In this document: one piece after another, positions 16,245 through 25,218 of the stretch
How the letters are laid out: every line of letters begins with the position of its first letter
Position numbering within the stretch: position 1 is the stretch's first letter
From: an uncultured Cytophagales bacterium
Lineage (GTDB): Bacteria; Bacteroidota; Bacteroidia; Cytophagales; UBA9547
NCBI GenBank assembly: GCA_945957555.1
Contig: CAMFLX010000011.1
Location: forward strand, 1 to 64,000
Reading direction: 5' to 3'
Length of the DNA: 64,000 nt
Program-made: the position numbers and the translations under genes
Notes under the pieces: model-generated
Told to the model about the DNA's origin: nothing
The model's database searches: none
Seen by the model: only the letters and a program-made list of their open reading frames with translations

Positions 16245-19133
16245 ATGAATATGAAAAATACCCTCGTTTATGCATTTTTATGGATTCTTGGTCTTAGTAA
16301 GCTCTTCGCTGACAATCCCATTATTAAATCCAAGTTTACCGCAGACCCTTGTGCCATGGTATACGGCAATACCGTTTACTTGTACACAGGTCATGATGAA
16401 GCCAGTACTACTGATACTGACTACCGCATGAACAACTGGCATGTGTTTTCTTCTCAAGATATGGTCAATTGGGTGGATCATGGTCAAAAGCTAGCAGTAA
16501 GTAATTTTTCTTGGGCCAATAGTAGTGCCTTTGCAGGACATACAGTACATAGAAATGGCAAATTTTATTGGTATGTACCCATGATTCAGAAAGGAGGAGG
16601 ATACTTTAGTATAGGTGTAGCTGTTGCAGATAATCCTCTGGGACCTTTTACTGATGCACTTGGCAAAGCTTTGATCTTAGACAGTACTACTCCAGACCTT
16701 CAGTTTGACATAGACCCTGCTGTTTTCATTGATGATGACGGACAGGCGTATATCTATTGGGGCAATGCCACTGCCAACGGTCCTTGCAAGATGGCCAAAC
16801 TCAAAACAAACATGATAGAGCTGGACGGCGCTATTACTACGGTCAATATCCCAAATTTCACGGAAGCCCCTTACGTCCATAAAAAAAATGGCATTTACTA
16901 TCTTTCTTATGCATCTGGTTGGCCCGAAAGCATTGTCTACTGTACGGCAAGTAACCCAACAGGACCATGGACTTATAAAGGGGTGATCAACACTACGGTT
17001 ACTTCGGCTACCAATCACCAATCAATTATAGATTTCAAGGGCAAATCGTATTTTGTATACCACAACGCCTTTACTGCTTTAGGCGGGGGAGACTACAGGC
17101 GTTCGGTTTGCGTCGATCTCCTCAATTACAATACCAACGGCACCATACAGCAAGTCGTAAGAACTACTGAAAGTGTGGCAGGCGCTCATACTGCCACAGA
17201 GCTGGCACCTTGGCAAAGCACTGAGAAGCTTACGGGTGCGCACGATCCTACTATGATCAGAGACGACCGAGGTGTGTATTCACTACTCACTACCAATAAT
17301 TTATTGGAGATTAGACAATCAAACGATATGGTCACTTGGACCAGTATGGGCAAGATTCTCAGCGCTGTGCCTGCTTGGATGAAAAACATTTATTCAGATA
17401 TTACTGATATCTGGGCCCCTCAAATCGTTTACAGAAATTCACGCTACTGGGTTTATTATTGCGGCTCAAGCTTTGGATCTAACAATTCAATTATAGGTGT
17501 GGCCTCTTCCCCCACTCTAGACACAAAGGCCTCAAATTACGCATGGACTGATCATGGCGAAGTATTGAGGACCACGACAAGCAACAATTACAATGCGATC
17601 GACCCAGAACTCATCGTGGACAAAAATGGAAAAGTATGGTTATCCTTTGGTTCTTTTTGGGATGGTATCAGAATGGTCGAGATTGATCCTGCTACTGGCA
17701 AACGACTAGCTTCCAATACAACAGTGTATGCCCTGGCATCTCGTGGAGGTTCAGGTATTGAAGGCCCTTCCACTATAGAACATAATGGTTATTATTACTT
17801 GTTCACCTCTTGGGATGCTTGCTGTGCTGGCACTTCATCCACCTACCGTACCATGGTAGGCCGAGCTACAAGTGCCAATGGATCTTATGTAGACAAACAA
17901 AATAGATCTCTGAAAAGCAATTATTCAGAAGAATTGCTTAAAGGCTATGGAAGATACTATGGCCCAGGGGGAGGAAGTCCTTTCAGAAATGGCAGAAGAG
18001 ACTATTATGCACTTCACTATTACGATGGCAACAAGTCTGGAGCTCCCACTTTACAGATTAGAGAAATTGTTTGGACCGATGACAACTGGCCTGTACTGGC
18101 TCAGCCTTATTTGGGCAGAAAACTTTCTTATGAGGCAGAGCATGCGATTTTAACGAATGCCTCACGCCTAACAGGTACCAGTGTTTCCAATAAAGAATAT
18201 GTGGGCAATATGAGCGGTACCGACAGCAAGGTACAGTTTTATATAAATGCTTTTGCAGCTGGGGAATATACCTTACGGGTGCATTATGCCGCAGCGGCAT
18301 CTGCTGCTTCACATTTTGTAAAAGTAAATACGGCTGCAGCGGTAGAACTGCTCTATCCCAAAACCGCTACAGCTGGAACCTTTCCTGTAGCGCAGGCAGT
18401 CTCACTAAAAGTAACGCTTAAAGAAGGTGCTAATATCATTGAATTTACGAAAGGTACTGCTTTGGCGGAATTGGATCGAATAGATGTGGTAAGGAATACC
18501 TTTGAAAAACTAGAAGGTGGTGCGGTAGACGATGCCGTAGGAGCTACTTATGTAGCTACGGGCAACAACTGTACCCTAGCCACAAATGCCTGGTTGAAAT
18601 ATGAAAACGTAGACTTCGCTAATGGGGGCATCAATACTCTGATCATAGCCTTACAAGCTGGTACGGTGGCACAGTTTAGGCTGAACGTGGATACACAAAC
18701 AGGCACTACCAATACTACTGTGGCAACCACCATTGCAAACGTTTCCAACAGTTTTGTACTTCCTCAAAGTTTCCAAACCCTTACTGGGGTTCACGACATT
18801 TACGTGACTTTGCTCAGCGGTACACCACAACTCGATTATCTACAATTTAAACAAACCACTCCTGAACCAACGGTTACAGAACTGCAGGATAAAACATTGG
18901 AAAGTGCAGGAAATTCACTTATCGGGATATTCGCCTATCCCAACCCTTCAGAGACTAATTTTATGATCAGGTCGGAACAAGGACTTAATGTGGAAGTTTA
19001 TAATGCACAGGGACAAAAGATGGAAAGTCTCTTTATAGAAGGCATAGTTAGCTTTGGTGCAGCTTATCCAAAAGGTGTCTATATGATCAAGGACCTTGAG
19101 GGTACTGTCCTTCAAAAGTTGATTAAGAAATAA
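16245..19133 (+). CDS. Secreted double-GH43 glycosidase with CBM and T9SS domains
   Basis: I choose the ATG at 16245 (or 16251), because it begins the signal peptide (MKNTLVYAFLWILGLSKLFA). A TTG 33 bases upstream is in frame but unlikely. The first GH43 module spans residues 22-320, with ADPCAMVYG, QFDIDPAVFIDDDG and TEAPYVHKKNGIYYL as the usual Asp, Asp and Glu motifs. The second, residues 330-620, is closer to arabinanases: GAHDPTMIRDD, NAIDPELIVDKNGKVWLSFGSFWDG (16 residues of conserved context) and GIEGPSTIEHNGYYYL. One CBM6-like module (SYEAEHA onwards, about 627-750) and a second possible one (about 755-875) follow. The type A sorting domain is at 895-962. It should be exported and act on arabinan- or arabinoxylan-type side chains. 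Two different catalytic modules suggest two cleavages in one polymer. Confidence 0.88.
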   Translation: MNMKNTLVYAFLWILGLSKLFADNPIIKSKFTADPCAMVYGNTVYLYTGHDEASTTDTDYRMNNWHVFSSQDMVNWVDHGQKLAVSNFSWANSSAFAGHTVHRNGKFYWYVPMIQKGGGYFSIGVAVADNPLGPFTDALGKALILDSTTPDLQFDIDPAVFIDDDGQAYIYWGNATANGPCKMAKLKTNMIELDGAITTVNIPNFTEAPYVHKKNGIYYLSYASGWPESIVYCTASNPTGPWTYKGVINTTVTSATNHQSIIDFKGKSYFVYHNAFTALGGGDYRRSVCVDLLNYNTNGTIQQVVRTTESVAGAHTATELAPWQSTEKLTGAHDPTMIRDDRGVYSLLTTNNLLEIRQSNDMVTWTSMGKILSAVPAWMKNIYSDITDIWAPQIVYRNSRYWVYYCGSSFGSNNSIIGVASSPTLDTKASNYAWTDHGEVLRTTTSNNYNAIDPELIVDKNGKVWLSFGSFWDGIRMVEIDPATGKRLASNTTVYALASRGGSGIEGPSTIEHNGYYYLFTSWDACCAGTSSTYRTMVGRATSANGSYVDKQNRSLKSNYSEELLKGYGRYYGPGGGSPFRNGRRDYYALHYYDGNKSGAPTLQIREIVWTDDNWPVLAQPYLGRKLSYEAEHAILTNASRLTGTSVSNKEYVGNMSGTDSKVQFYINAFAAGEYTLRVHYAAAASAASHFVKVNTAAAVELLYPKTATAGTFPVAQAVSLKVTLKEGANIIEFTKGTALAELDRIDVVRNTFEKLEGGAVDDAVGATYVATGNNCTLATNAWLKYENVDFANGGINTLIIALQAGTVAQFRLNVDTQTGTTNTTVATTIANVSNSFVLPQSFQTLTGVHDIYVTLLSGTPQLDYLQFKQTTPEPTVTELQDKTLESAGNSLIGIFAYPNPSETNFMIRSEQGLNVEVYNAQGQKMESLFIEGIVSFGAAYPKGVYMIKDLEGTVLQKLIKK

Positions 19134-19141
19134 TTTAATAG

Positions 19142-19185
19142 AAAGGGATTTCCTGTACTCGGATACGAGCCATGAAATCCCCTTT
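19142..19185. terminator. Bidirectional hairpin between GH43 and recX
   Basis: AAAGGGATTTC (19142-19152) pairs with GAAATCCCCTTT (19174-19185), with one bulge. The loop itself holds a small CTCG-gata-CGAG hairpin. It lies between two convergent genes and probably ends both transcripts. Confidence 0.6.
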
Positions 19186-19192
19186 AAATGTA

Positions 19193-19660
19193 TCATTTGT
19201 CAGCTTTGAGTGCCCAATCTGTTGCTTTTTGGACCACCTCCATTTCAAAACCCTTTGAGAGTAAAAACCTGTAGATCTTTTGTTTTACCGCTAAAGCGTT
19301 CTCTTTGTCTTTGATACCATTCAATTTGTTCTTCGCCAGCTTTTGAGCATTTTCTAAATAAGACTGTTCATCAACCTGTTCGAGGCTATTTTTTATGGTT
19401 TCATCATCTATACCTTTATGCTTGAGGTACATTTTCACTTTAGTCTTGCCCCATTTTTTGAGATTAATCTTACCCCGCGTATAAGTGTTTGCAAATCGCT
19501 CTTGGTTTAAAAACCCTTCTTCAAACAGCAACTGGATCAATTGTTCGTGTAGCTCTTCTGGTACTTCCCATACCTTAAACTTGGCTTGCACGTCTTTTAG
19601 GCTGCGCTCTTGGTAGGCGCAATAGTTAGCGATTTTAAGATATAGAGCATTTGCGTCCAT
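19193..19660 (-). CDS. recX: Regulatory protein RecX
   Basis: The 155-residue protein has the three-helix repeats of the RecX family: CAYQERSLKDVQAKF near the N-terminus, LFEEGFLNQERFANTYTRGKINLKKWGKTKVKMYLKHKGI in the middle, and KIYRFLLSKGFEMEVVQKA at the end. These motifs (ERS...V...KF, F.N..RFA, G..KI...L..KGI, YRFL..KGF) are characteristic. RecX binds RecA filaments in the cytoplasm and limits recombination. The length is typical. The gene stands alone, without recA beside it, and converges with the GH43 gene at a shared terminator. Confidence 0.88.
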   Translation of the reverse strand: MDANALYLKIANYCAYQERSLKDVQAKFKVWEVPEELHEQLIQLLFEEGFLNQERFANTYTRGKINLKKWGKTKVKMYLKHKGIDDETIKNSLEQVDEQSYLENAQKLAKNKLNGIKDKENALAVKQKIYRFLLSKGFEMEVVQKATDWALKADK

Positions 19661-20014
19661 GTATTCTACAAAATTAAAAAATATTATGCTTTGATTCTTT
19701 GGTTAACATAAAATATAAGCGTTTCATTCATTGGCTTTTAAGTATAAATTGCTAAGACAGTTTCCACATTATTGAGTAATATTCATTATGACCAATTGCC
19801 ACCTTATCCGAAATTAATTATTCAATAATAACTTTATGAGTATTATTTCACACTATATACATTAATATATATAAGTATATATACTCTATTTTTTATAGTA
19901 AGATTCACTAGTATTTTAAATTGAGTATATCAAAACGTGCACAATAGTTACCAACAGATATCTTTGTAGTATCATTTTTTAAAATTATTGTCAAACTTTT
20001 TAAATTATTACTAC
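19661..20014. other. A+T-rich promoter region of the urea cluster
   Basis: This 354-base spacer between the divergent recX and porin genes is very A+T-rich and holds no gene that I can see. The only clear element is the TATCTTTG promoter box at 19959-19966, about 50 bases before the porin start. Transcription of the porin, nickel permease and probably urtA most likely begins here. Confidence 0.6.
19959..19966 (+). promoter_or_regulatory. Bacteroidota -7 box (TATCTTTG)
   Basis: TATCTTTG matches the TAnnTTTG consensus perfectly. It lies 49 bases upstream of the porin start. The -33 region lacks a strong TTG, which would be consistent with activator-dependent transcription. That is inference. 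Confidence 0.55.
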
Positions 20015-21391
20015 ATGATGAGACGACTATTTATTTTTTCAGTAGCACTATCTATGATCGCTTCAAGTGCTTACGCGGAGGACAAAAACGAGGAGAAGAA
20101 TGCCGAATCAAACAAGAATCCAGAATCTGCCACAGGTAGCCAGAAAACAACTTCTGAACGGAGTTTCAAATTAAACAAGAAACGTGTTTACAATAAATAC
20201 ATACTAAGAGAAGCGCCCGCACATTATTTTGCGGATCAACCAGAGGAACAGGAAGTGGCTCAAGATTCTGTAGTTCCTTTTAAGCCCAGTGTACAAGTAG
20301 GTGCCATAGTACACATGTATGGCTATAGCCAACAAGGCGGCTTCGGACCTGGCCCTGGCGGATCTACAGACTGGGGAAGAGGTTTTGAGATCTATCGTTC
20401 AAGGGTGCTCGTAGGTGGTCAACTTTCTAAAAAAGGTGCCTTTTTCTTCGAGACAGACCTTCCCATATCTCTAGGGAGACAGATTGGTACTGCTACCAAT
20501 CCACAAAAGACAGTGGAAATTTCGCAACTGGTACTAGACTGCCAATACGAACACACATTTTCTCAAGCATTTCAGGTTATTGCAGGTAAGCAATTGGTAT
20601 CGAATAACCGTAACGGTTTACAAGGTGCTGCTAGTCTAATGGCGAATGATTTTACTTTCTATCAGTACCCACACAATATGTTTGGCAACAGTGGTTTACT
20701 TAATAACTATGGAAGGGATTTGGGTGTTAACTTCAGAGGTTTGGTAGCTAAGTCTAAACTCGAATATAGATTGGGTTTCTTCACGGGTGCGAATCTTACT
20801 GGTACAGCACCACTCCGTACTGTGGGTAGGTTGGTGTATAATTTCCTAGACGCAGATAAAAGCTACTACTACTCTGGAACCAATCTTGGAAGTGGCAAAA
20901 CGGTATCTTTGGGTGCAGGTTTTGACAACCAAGCTTCTTATGTAAATGTGGGTACAGACTTATTTGTAGATGTGCCCGTGTCAAAAATGGGATCTGTGAC
21001 CTTTAATGGTGCAATCCAATTCATGAATGGTGGCACAGGTACAGGCACTTACAGCGGATATTTTGCAAGCCAAATTCCAAAGAAGACAGTGCAATTTGCA
21101 GAATTAGGTTACTACTTCAAATCGGTAAAGCTACAACCATACCTACGCTTTGAGAACCAAGCTGTATCTGCCGAGGCTGAGCAGATCGGGACAGCTGCAA
21201 GTATCGACGATTTCAACAAACTCAACTCTGCATCAGTATTTGGAGGAGGACTAAACTACTTCTTCAATGGGTATGGAACCAACTTGAGATTGTCATATAC
21301 GACATTTACTAAAAGTGTACAAGAAGGTGCTGATATCAACAAAAAGACTTTCGGACAAGTGTGGTTACAACTACAGTTCTTTGTTTTCTAA
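20015..21391 (+). CDS. Outer-membrane porin, likely for urea
   Basis: The start is ATG 20015 or 20018, which begin the signal peptide (MMRRLFIFSVALSMIASSAYA). A TTG 27 bases upstream is also in frame. After a charged linker (residues 22-90) the remaining 370 residues alternate strands and turns in the style of phosphate-selective porins (OprO/P-like): SVQVGAIVHMYGYSQQGG, FEIYRSRVLVGGQLSKKGAFFFETDL, YRLGFFTGAN, and a C-terminal strand ending GQVWLQLQFFVF with a terminal aromatic residue. A 16-18-stranded outer-membrane barrel is likely. Because it is the first gene of the urea transport and urease cluster, urea or a related small solute is the likely substrate. This rests on position alone. 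Confidence 0.75.
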   Translation: MMRRLFIFSVALSMIASSAYAEDKNEEKNAESNKNPESATGSQKTTSERSFKLNKKRVYNKYILREAPAHYFADQPEEQEVAQDSVVPFKPSVQVGAIVHMYGYSQQGGFGPGPGGSTDWGRGFEIYRSRVLVGGQLSKKGAFFFETDLPISLGRQIGTATNPQKTVEISQLVLDCQYEHTFSQAFQVIAGKQLVSNNRNGLQGAASLMANDFTFYQYPHNMFGNSGLLNNYGRDLGVNFRGLVAKSKLEYRLGFFTGANLTGTAPLRTVGRLVYNFLDADKSYYYSGTNLGSGKTVSLGAGFDNQASYVNVGTDLFVDVPVSKMGSVTFNGAIQFMNGGTGTGTYSGYFASQIPKKTVQFAELGYYFKSVKLQPYLRFENQAVSAEAEQIGTAASIDDFNKLNSASVFGGGLNYFFNGYGTNLRLSYTTFTKSVQEGADINKKTFGQVWLQLQFFVF

Positions 21392-21433
21392 GGTATTGCA
21401 CAAAGATATTTGCAACAATAAATGAATTGATTT

Positions 21434-22030
21434 ATGCCATTTTTTGAATACATGTTAGCTCCAGTTATCATCGGTATGGGTCACTCTATAGAGACAGATC
21501 ATGTAGTAGCCGTCGGTAATCTGGTGATTACACGGGAGCGCTGGATTGTACAGTGTTTGCGTGGAATCGCTTGGGGTGTAGGTCACACCGTTTCGGTAAT
21601 GGTGTCGGCCTTGGTGATTGGGATGGTCAAAGATCTAGTTAAAATGCCCGAAAACTTCTCCTTTGAGATTTTTGTGGGTTTGATGATGCTGATCATTGGG
21701 GTCGTTAAAATGATCAAAGCTGTCCAAGCCAAAGACCATCACCATAGCAGTAACAATGTTTTTTTATTTTTTAATGTAGGTTTAGTACATGGGTTGGCAG
21801 GGAGTGGCGCTATCGCCGCCCTGCTTTCAACCCAAACCAGTAGTATAGCCGAGCAAATCCATTTTTTATTGTCATTTGGCCTTGGCACCATCATCGGTAT
21901 GGGTGCAGTGGCTTCAGTAGTATCCAAAGTAAGTTTTTTGAAGCAACAATATGTGACCGCGTTTTCAATCTGTATTGCTTGTCTGTCATGTGCTTACGGC
22001 AGTAAAATCATTTACGAACACATTTTTTAA
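21434..22030 (+). CDS. UreH-like nickel permease
   Basis: The 198-residue protein has five or six hydrophobic segments and the nickel/cobalt permease signature H-x4-D-H in GMGHSIETDHVV (H17, D22, H23). It also has GVGHT (second segment), a His-rich loop (DHHHS) and GLVHGLAGSGAIAALL. It resembles the UreH/HupE-UreJ class of nickel permeases found beside urease genes. This UreH is different from the accessory protein UreD that is also called UreH in Helicobacter, so I leave the symbol blank. In the cytoplasmic membrane it would import Ni2+ for the urease bimetal centre. It follows the porin by 42 bases and precedes urtA by 34, so it is co-transcribed with both. Confidence 0.82.
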   Translation: MPFFEYMLAPVIIGMGHSIETDHVVAVGNLVITRERWIVQCLRGIAWGVGHTVSVMVSALVIGMVKDLVKMPENFSFEIFVGLMMLIIGVVKMIKAVQAKDHHHSSNNVFLFFNVGLVHGLAGSGAIAALLSTQTSSIAEQIHFLLSFGLGTIIGMGAVASVVSKVSFLKQQYVTAFSICIACLSCAYGSKIIYEHIF

Positions 22031-22064
22031 GTCTATAAAATCAAATTTTTAAAATCATTATTGT

Positions 22065-23387
22065 ATGAAAAGTAATAAACCAAAGTATTCGTTCTTACTA
22101 AAATCACTATCGTTATTAATGCTTTCGGCAAGTCTGCTTGTTTCCTGCTCCAAAGCACCAGAAGGCGGCACAGAGGCCAAAACTGATAGTACTGAAACTG
22201 TAAAAATAGGTGTGTTGCACTCACTAAGCGGCACCATGGCTATCTCAGAGGTTTCTTTGAAAGATGTGGTGGAAATGGCAGTTGAAGAAATCAACGCAAC
22301 AGGTGGTGTATTGGGAAAAAAAATAGAACCTGTGGTCGTGGATCCTGCATCAGACTGGGACCTGTTTGCTGAAAAAGCTAAGGAACTCATTTTAGAGAAA
22401 AAGGTAAAGGCCGTGTTTGGTTGCTGGACCTCGGTGTCTAGAAAATCGGTACTACCTGTATTTGAAGAAAACAAGAGTTTGCTATTCTACCCAGTACAAT
22501 ACGAAGGTGAGGAGTGCTCGCAAAATGTGATCTACACAGGTGCTACTCCAAATCAACAGTTGATTCCTGCAGCGGAATACATGATGAGCAAAGCCGGTGG
22601 CGAGTACAAAAAGTTCTATTTACTGGGCACTGACTATGTATTTCCACGTACTGCCAATAAAATCTTGAAAGCTTTCTTACTTTCTAAAGGCGTACCTGAG
22701 GCGAATATCATAGAGGAATACACACCATTCCACCACCAAGATTACCAAACTATCGTGTCTAAGATCAAAAAATTTGCTGCTGGTGGCAAAGCTTGTGTGC
22801 TTAGTACTGTAAACGGTGACTCTAATGTGCCTTTTTACAAGGAATTTTCTAATCAAGGTCTTACCGCAAGTGTTTGTCCAATAATGGCTTTCTCAGTGGC
22901 TGAAGATGAGTTACGCTCTATGGATACTGAGTTTTTGGTAGGCCACTTGGCTGCATGGAACTACTACCAAGCAATAGATACTGAGGAAAACAAGAAATTT
23001 GTAGCAGATTTCAAAGCTTTCTGTAAGAAAAACAACTTGCCTGGTGGCGATGCACGTGTAACTGACGATCCTATCTGCTGGGCTTATACAGGTGTTTATT
23101 TGTGGAAATTGGCTTGCGAAAAAGCTGGATCAGTAGAAAGCGAAAAAATGAAATCTTCACTATATGGTCTTGAATTCAAATCTCCAGGAGGTCTTGTAAA
23201 AATGGATCCAAAGAATCATCACTTGGCAAAACCTGTAATGATTGGTGAGATTAAAAAAGATGGACAGTTTGACATCGTATGGAAAACCGACGGATTGGTA
23301 AGCCCAGAGCCTTGGTCTAAGCTTACTTCTCCAGATAAAGATTGCGACCATGTAAGCCATGGTGGCACTTACACAATAACCAAGTAA
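22065..23387 (+). CDS. urtA: Urea ABC transporter substrate-binding lipoprotein UrtA
   Basis: The 440-residue protein has a lipoprotein signal peptide with a lipobox (SASLLVSC, Cys28). The mature part aligns with UrtA: VKIGVLHSLSGTMAISE, INATGGVLGKKIEPVVVDPASDWDLFAEKAKELI, AVFGCWTSVSRKSVLPVFE and LLFYPVQYEGEE. These are specific to the urea binder among the family-1 amide-binding proteins. It would capture urea in the periplasm and pass it to UrtBC. A perfect hairpin terminator follows 15 bases after the stop, so urtA can be made in excess of the permease genes, as is usual for binding proteins. It is part of the nickel-urea cluster. Confidence 0.95.
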   Translation: MKSNKPKYSFLLKSLSLLMLSASLLVSCSKAPEGGTEAKTDSTETVKIGVLHSLSGTMAISEVSLKDVVEMAVEEINATGGVLGKKIEPVVVDPASDWDLFAEKAKELILEKKVKAVFGCWTSVSRKSVLPVFEENKSLLFYPVQYEGEECSQNVIYTGATPNQQLIPAAEYMMSKAGGEYKKFYLLGTDYVFPRTANKILKAFLLSKGVPEANIIEEYTPFHHQDYQTIVSKIKKFAAGGKACVLSTVNGDSNVPFYKEFSNQGLTASVCPIMAFSVAEDELRSMDTEFLVGHLAAWNYYQAIDTEENKKFVADFKAFCKKNNLPGGDARVTDDPICWAYTGVYLWKLACEKAGSVESEKMKSSLYGLEFKSPGGLVKMDPKNHHLAKPVMIGEIKKDGQFDIVWKTDGLVSPEPWSKLTSPDKDCDHVSHGGTYTITK

Positions 23388-23402
23388 TTACCTTTATCCT
23401 TA

Positions 23403-23432
23403 CCGTGGAGGTGTATGCCTCCACGGTTTTTT
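23403..23432 (+). terminator. Terminator between urtA and urtB
   Basis: CCGTGGAGG (23403-23411) and CCTCCACGG (23418-23426) form a perfect 9-bp stem with a 6-base loop, followed by six T. It lies 31 bases before the urtB start. It should stop most transcripts after urtA, and read-through would supply urtBCDE. Confidence 0.9.
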
Positions 23433-23462
23433 CTCGATGTTTGTCAGTATGATATATTTTTT

Positions 23463-25097
23463 ATGAATAAACGTATTTATATAATCACCTCTCTTATTTT
23501 CTGTATATCAAGGCTCTTAGGCCAAAATACAGCTTCTGTAGATGAGTTGGTGAAACAATTGTGGAAGGGAAATGATACAACAAAGAGCAATGCCCTAAAA
23601 ATATTAGTGACCACAGTAAATACAAATGTGTTTCCTGTGCTTTCGGCCATTAATGACAAAAGCCTGTATGAATATCAAGATAAACTAGTGACTGTAGGGC
23701 CGAAAAAACCCAGTGAAGAAGGACAAAAAGAAATGTACAGTCTGGTAGAAGTGTATCCAGAAGGTAAAATACTTACTGAAAACAACCAAACCATTTACAA
23801 GAACACGTCAGATCTCAAAGAAATCGCTTTCAGCAGAGCCGATCGCTTACTCATAGCACCATTGGTCCCCTATCTTAATTTGGTAAGTCCCATTTCTGAA
23901 AAAAGAAAGCTAGCTTATACACAATTTCAGGGCAGTACCGACTCCATGGCTGTCCCCATGATCCAAAAAGCATTAAAAGTGGAAACTGATCCTGATATTT
24001 TGCGAGTAGGTAAAGAAACCATTTACTCTGTACTCCTAAATGACAGTAAAGATCCAAAGGAGCGCAAACTACTCATCGATAGTTTGTTTAACAATTGGGG
24101 ATCGAATACGGAATCAATTTTAAGTACTTATGCAGCCGCACAGCCAGAAGGCGAACTCAAAACCTACGCTACTCAAAAAGCTAAAGAGCTGGAAAATAAA
24201 CACACTGTCCTAGGCGTATTTCAAAACCTTTTTAGTGGTATTAGTTTGGGCAGTATATTGATCATGATTGCTTTGGGACTCTCGGTCATCTACGGATTGG
24301 CAGGGGTCATCAATATGGCACATGGTGAATTTCTCATGATCGGAGCCTATACCACCTTCGTCATTCAAAATCTGTTACCCAAAAGTTCTGATCTATTTTT
24401 CTGGGTTTCACTGCCGGTTTCATTTATAGTATCAGGTATTTTTGGATTTATTATCGAGCGCACCATCATTAGGTTCCTATATTCGAGACCTTTGGAGAGC
24501 CTCTTGGCCACATGGGGCGTGAGCTTGGTCTTAGTGCAATTGGCTCGGACTATTTTTGGAGATCTCACCGCAGTACGAACACCTACAGCCCTTACTGGCG
24601 CTTGGGAGATAGTACCCCATTTAATGCTCCCTTACAATAGATTGTTCATCATTGGCCTGAGTTTAGCCATGATACTACTCACTTACTTTACACTGTATCG
24701 TACGAGATTGGGTATGCAGATCAGAGCCGTAACTCAAAACCGCCAAATGAGCGCTTGCTTGGGTATTCAAACCGAGCGCATAGATGTCATCACATTCTTC
24801 TTGGGCTCAGGCCTTGCGGGTTTGGCTGGTGCTGCTATGACACTTATAGGTAATGTAGTGCCAGACATGGGACAAACCTACATAGTAGACTCGTTCTTAG
24901 TGGTAGTTTCTGGTGGAGTAGGAAATATGTTTGGTTCTGTGTTCTCTGGCTTGAGCATTGGTTTCTTATCCAAGATCTTTGAATCTTTCTTTGAAGCTGT
25001 TTATGGGAAAGTACTGATACTCGTGTGTATCATTATTTTCTTACAATACAGGCCTAAGGGATTGTTTCCTGACAAAGGAAGGATTGGGGAAGACTAA
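23463..25097 (+). CDS. urtB: Urea ABC transporter permease UrtB (long form)
   Basis: I take ATG 23463, because it begins a signal peptide (MNKRIYIITSLIFCISRLLGQN). An earlier in-frame ATG at 23415 lies inside the terminator hairpin. The 544-residue product has a periplasmic, helical, HEAT-like N-terminal domain (about 25-250) and a LivH-type permease domain (about 255-544). The latter has SLGSILIMIALGLSVIYGLAGVINMAHGEFLMIGAYTTF (shown as region) and later QMSACLGIQTERIDVITF. Long UrtB forms with such an N-terminal domain also occur in Proteobacteria, so it is not unique. It forms the membrane channel with UrtC. The spacer to urtC is 121 bases long and contains simple repeats. Confidence 0.93.
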   Translation: MNKRIYIITSLIFCISRLLGQNTASVDELVKQLWKGNDTTKSNALKILVTTVNTNVFPVLSAINDKSLYEYQDKLVTVGPKKPSEEGQKEMYSLVEVYPEGKILTENNQTIYKNTSDLKEIAFSRADRLLIAPLVPYLNLVSPISEKRKLAYTQFQGSTDSMAVPMIQKALKVETDPDILRVGKETIYSVLLNDSKDPKERKLLIDSLFNNWGSNTESILSTYAAAQPEGELKTYATQKAKELENKHTVLGVFQNLFSGISLGSILIMIALGLSVIYGLAGVINMAHGEFLMIGAYTTFVIQNLLPKSSDLFFWVSLPVSFIVSGIFGFIIERTIIRFLYSRPLESLLATWGVSLVLVQLARTIFGDLTAVRTPTALTGAWEIVPHLMLPYNRLFIIGLSLAMILLTYFTLYRTRLGMQIRAVTQNRQMSACLGIQTERIDVITFFLGSGLAGLAGAAMTLIGNVVPDMGQTYIVDSFLVVVSGGVGNMFGSVFSGLSIGFLSKIFESFFEAVYGKVLILVCIIIFLQYRPKGLFPDKGRIGED

Positions 25098-25218
25098 GGA
25101 GGTTTTGGGTGTTGAGTTATAAATTTTAAATGTTGAATTGTAAATGAAAACTCAAAAAGGGAAATAGACATGTTGGACGATAAAACAATTAGCTTTTAGC
25201 TTTTAACAAAAAAGATAT

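Noticed and set aside
23415-23462. Earlier in-frame ATG as the urtB start
   Set aside because: It lies in the loop of the intrinsic terminator after urtA, and would put 16 residues before the signal peptide.
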